Origin: CAVVFX01 sp963747535
GTDB taxonomy: Bacteria; Acidobacteriota; Terriglobia; Bryobacterales; Bryobacteraceae
Direction of reading: 5' to 3'
Assembly: GCA_963747535.1 (NCBI GenBank)
Contig: CAVVFX010000007.1
Span: 331,717-395,716 of the forward strand
Length of the DNA: 64,000 nt
Part shown: positions 62,435-64,000 of the stretch, piece after piece
How the letters are laid out: every line of letters starts with the position of its first letter
How positions within the stretch are numbered: the first letter of the stretch is position 1
Program-made: the position numbers and the translations under genes
The notes under the pieces: generated by a model
What the model was told of the DNA's origin: nothing
Seen by the model: only the letters and a program-made list of their open reading frames with translations
The model's database searches: none

Positions 62435-63040
62435 ATGAAACTTTCACGAATGATTCTGATCGGCGCGACGCTGCCATTCGCGTTACTTGGCGACGCGTCA
62501 TCCAAACCGCCTGTCAAAGCGGAAGAATGCTACCTGCTCGGATTTCAGTGCGTGGAGGGCGACGGCTCCGTCAAAGACTACGCCGCCGCAGCGCAATTTC
62601 TACCGTCAGGCCGCAGAGGCCGGATACGCTCCGGCCCAGTACGATCTGGGCTTTTTATACGAGAAGGGTTGGGGCGTCGCTCTCTCTCGATCTGAAGGAG
62701 GCCGTGGTCTGGTATCGAAGGGCAGCCGAACAGGGCGATGCGGAGACGCAAAACAATCTTGGCGCGCTCTACGCGGCGGGACAGGGAGTCGAACGCAGCG
62801 ACGCGGAGGCCGTTTGGTGGTATCGGGCAGCCGCGGAGCAGGATAATCTTGAGGCCGCCAGCAACCTCGCCATGATGTACCTCCAAGGGGCGTGGAGTTC
62901 CGCGCGACCTGGACCAGGCGTTCGAACCGTTTCAAAAAGCCGCGAACCAAGGTTACGCAGTTGCGCAGAACAATCTGGCGCTGATGTATGCCAATGGCCA
63001 GATGTACGCCCGCGTGAAATCCCGAGGCACCGAGACCTCG
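62435..63040 (+). pseudogene. Sel1-repeat protein broken by several frameshifts
   Basis: Frame 1 from the ATG at 62435 gives a signal peptide and KAEECYLLGFQCVEGDGSVK. Frame 2 gives YRQAAEAGYAPAQYDLGFLY. Frame 3 gives WYRRAAEQGDAETQNNLGAL and YRAAAEQDNLEAASNLAMMY. A last change gives FQKAANQGYAVAQNNLALMY. All are Sel1-like repeats of one protein, joined only if at least three indels are corrected. Good GAGGAGG ribosome site. Confidence 0.75.
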
Positions 63041-63182
63041 CCGTACGCGGTGCTCCCATCGCTTGCGAGCTTAACTGCATCGTCAGCATTCTTCTTCTGC
63101 CAGAAATCATGCAGTTGCCCGAAGACTTCCTGTAGCTTCTTGGCGTCGGACGCCGCCGCTTCTCCATTCCTCGCATCGAGAT
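63001..63182 (-). pseudogene. Fragment of a minus-strand protein (cytochrome-linked type, tentative)
   Basis: The minus frame reads LDARNGEAAASDAKKLQEVF, GQLHDFWQKKNADDAVKLAS and DGSTAYGEVSVPRD. It has clear protein character, and the helix pattern resembles small helical domains near cytochrome genes in acidobacteria. No start, stop or heme motif belongs to it here. Confidence 0.4.
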
Positions 63183-63193
63183 TCTTGCGTAAG

Positions 63194-63358
63194 CTTCCCG
63201 ATCTTGTTCAGAGTCATGCGACTGATCGAGGCGCGTTCGGCCAATATCACGACTGGTATGCGCCGACGCCGGCGGGCGTCGCGTATGTCATGACCCAGCT
63301 TGCGTAGAGCCCGCGCCGCAGGTATCGGTACGGCAGACAATGACCTTGACCTTTCCAT
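63194..63358 (-). pseudogene. HipB-like XRE helix-turn-helix fragment
   Basis: MERSRSLSAVPIPAARALRK, then LGHDIRDARRRRRIPVVILA and ERASISRMTLNKIGK. This is the N-terminal HTH of HipB-type regulators (AERAGISRxTLNKIEKG). Homology ends at NKIGK, after which the next fragment begins; the regulator is truncated and no HipA is present. Confidence 0.65.
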
Positions 63359-63727
63359 TTAATGTCTATGTCTCCATCTATTAAAATCCTTGGTGTACAG
63401 TGCTATGGACGCAAAATAAGGAGCTTCGAGGCGCCGGATGAGGAATCTTCATGGCTCGACCTTGTGGGATGGCCATCACCACGGGTGGAAGGACCGCATC
63501 GCCAAACTCCAGCGCAAGGAACATCGAGACTCATCCTAAAGCAACGCTCAAGATCATGTCGCGGCCAAAGCGAGAGAATAAGGATCAAACCGAGCAGTGC
63601 AACGCATGTGCGGGATTTTGTGCGGCAAAACCGCGAAACCCCAGAATCGAGCGATCCGTGCGATTTGTAGAATCAACAACTCAGCAATCGGGCAAGATCC
63701 GAATCCCACTCTCTCCGCCATTTAGAA
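63359..63727. other. 369-bp gap
   Basis: No gene, repeat or RNA recognised between the HipB-like fragment and the zinc-ribbon frame. Confidence 0.35.
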
Positions 63728-63877
63728 TCAGTAGGTTATGGGCGATATGGTTCGGAATCGTTTCATCATCGGGAACGTGGGTTCGGAATCACCGCATGTG
63801 CAGACGAACCGCACTGCGATGTGGATCGATATGGCGGAGTCGTAAGAGAGAGGCGAACCGCAATTGGGACAGGTCAT
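63728..63877 (-). CDS. Possible small zinc-ribbon protein
   Basis: 49 residues from the ATG at 63877: MTCPNCGSPLSYDSAISIHI with a later CTCGDSEPTF. The C-x2-C ... C-x-C spacing could bind zinc. It is short and isolated, so it could be chance. Confidence 0.3.
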   Translation of the reverse strand: MTCPNCGSPLSYDSAISIHIAVRFVCTCGDSEPTFPMMKRFRTISPITY

Positions 63878-63954
63878 AACCTGATCCTTGTACAAAATCA
63901 TGTACAGGTCAATTTGCAATTACCGTAAGTTATTGAAAATAAAATAACAAATTG

Positions 63955-64000
63955 TGGTGAGCCGGGCGGGGCTCGAACCCGCGACCACCGCATTAAAAGT
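63955..64000 (-). tRNA. tRNA-Lys (anticodon UUU), 3' half
   Basis: Read on the minus strand: anticodon loop ACTTTTAAT with anticodon TTT, then variable loop, T-stem/loop GCGGGTTCGAGCCCCGC, acceptor end CCGGCTCA and an encoded CCA ending at 63955. The 5' half lies beyond the window. Confidence 0.9.

Noticed and set aside
62977..63307. Plus-strand frame over 62984-63307
   Set aside because: It is opposite two better-supported minus-strand fragments and has no protein features of its own past the Sel1 remnant.

Overview
The window looks like a chromosomal segment of an acidobacterium close to the Solibacteres/Bryobacterales group. I infer this from gene content: two sets of planctomycete-type c-heme proteins (DUF1592/DUF1552 and DUF1549-DUF1553/DUF1501), a TonB-dependent receptor with an N-terminal carboxypeptidase-regulatory domain, secreted cupin, penicillin-acylase and amidohydrolase proteins, high GC, and many genes with a TANNNT box only 6-7 nt before the start codon (probably leaderless transcripts). 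I could not check taxonomy by search.

Region 1-9.6 kb, all on the minus strand, is one respiratory and regulatory block. It encodes a Qrc/alternative-complex-III-like quinone oxidoreductase: a small membrane protein, a GcvH-like protein with a duplicated eight-cysteine N-terminal domain, a pentaheme cytochrome, a Tat-exported molybdopterin-oxidoreductase-like subunit, a four-cluster ferredoxin, and an NrfD membrane anchor cut by the window edge. Upstream lies an overlapping trio: a histidine kinase with two c-heme motifs in its sensor domain, an archaemetzincin and a sigma54 activator.

Region 9.6-25 kb mixes ordinary genes (TPR lipoprotein, GH-like secreted protein, double SagB-type oxidoreductase, DUF1592/DUF1552 pair, NAD-dependent epimerase) with gaps holding palindromic repeats, long inverted repeats and gene fossils (GxxExxY, VapC, ParE, a BlaR/TIGR03435-like tail); one intact HicB-like gene remains.

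Region 25-48 kb is metabolic: DUF1549-DUF1553 plus DUF1501, penicillin acylase, a YVTN propeller overlapping a cytochrome-HhH fusion, a 2-oxoacid dehydrogenase locus (fused E1 alpha-beta, E2, SDR, MFS), a bicupin, an amidohydrolase, and a SelA-like PLP enzyme. The gene-poor stretch at 42.7-44.5 kb has no gene I can support.

Region 48-64 kb is accessory: an MFS permease, decayed genes, and a metal island. The island has an RcnR-type sensor apparently starting at CTG, and a P-type ATPase whose 3' end is split by an IS4-like element with a 10-bp target duplication. It continues with a Cys/His-rich small secreted protein, a TonB receptor and a BNR/sialidase-like protein. The window ends in a Sel1 pseudogene, further fossils and the 3' half of a tRNA-Lys(UUU). 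Several genes here carry frameshifts, which may be real decay or sequence error.
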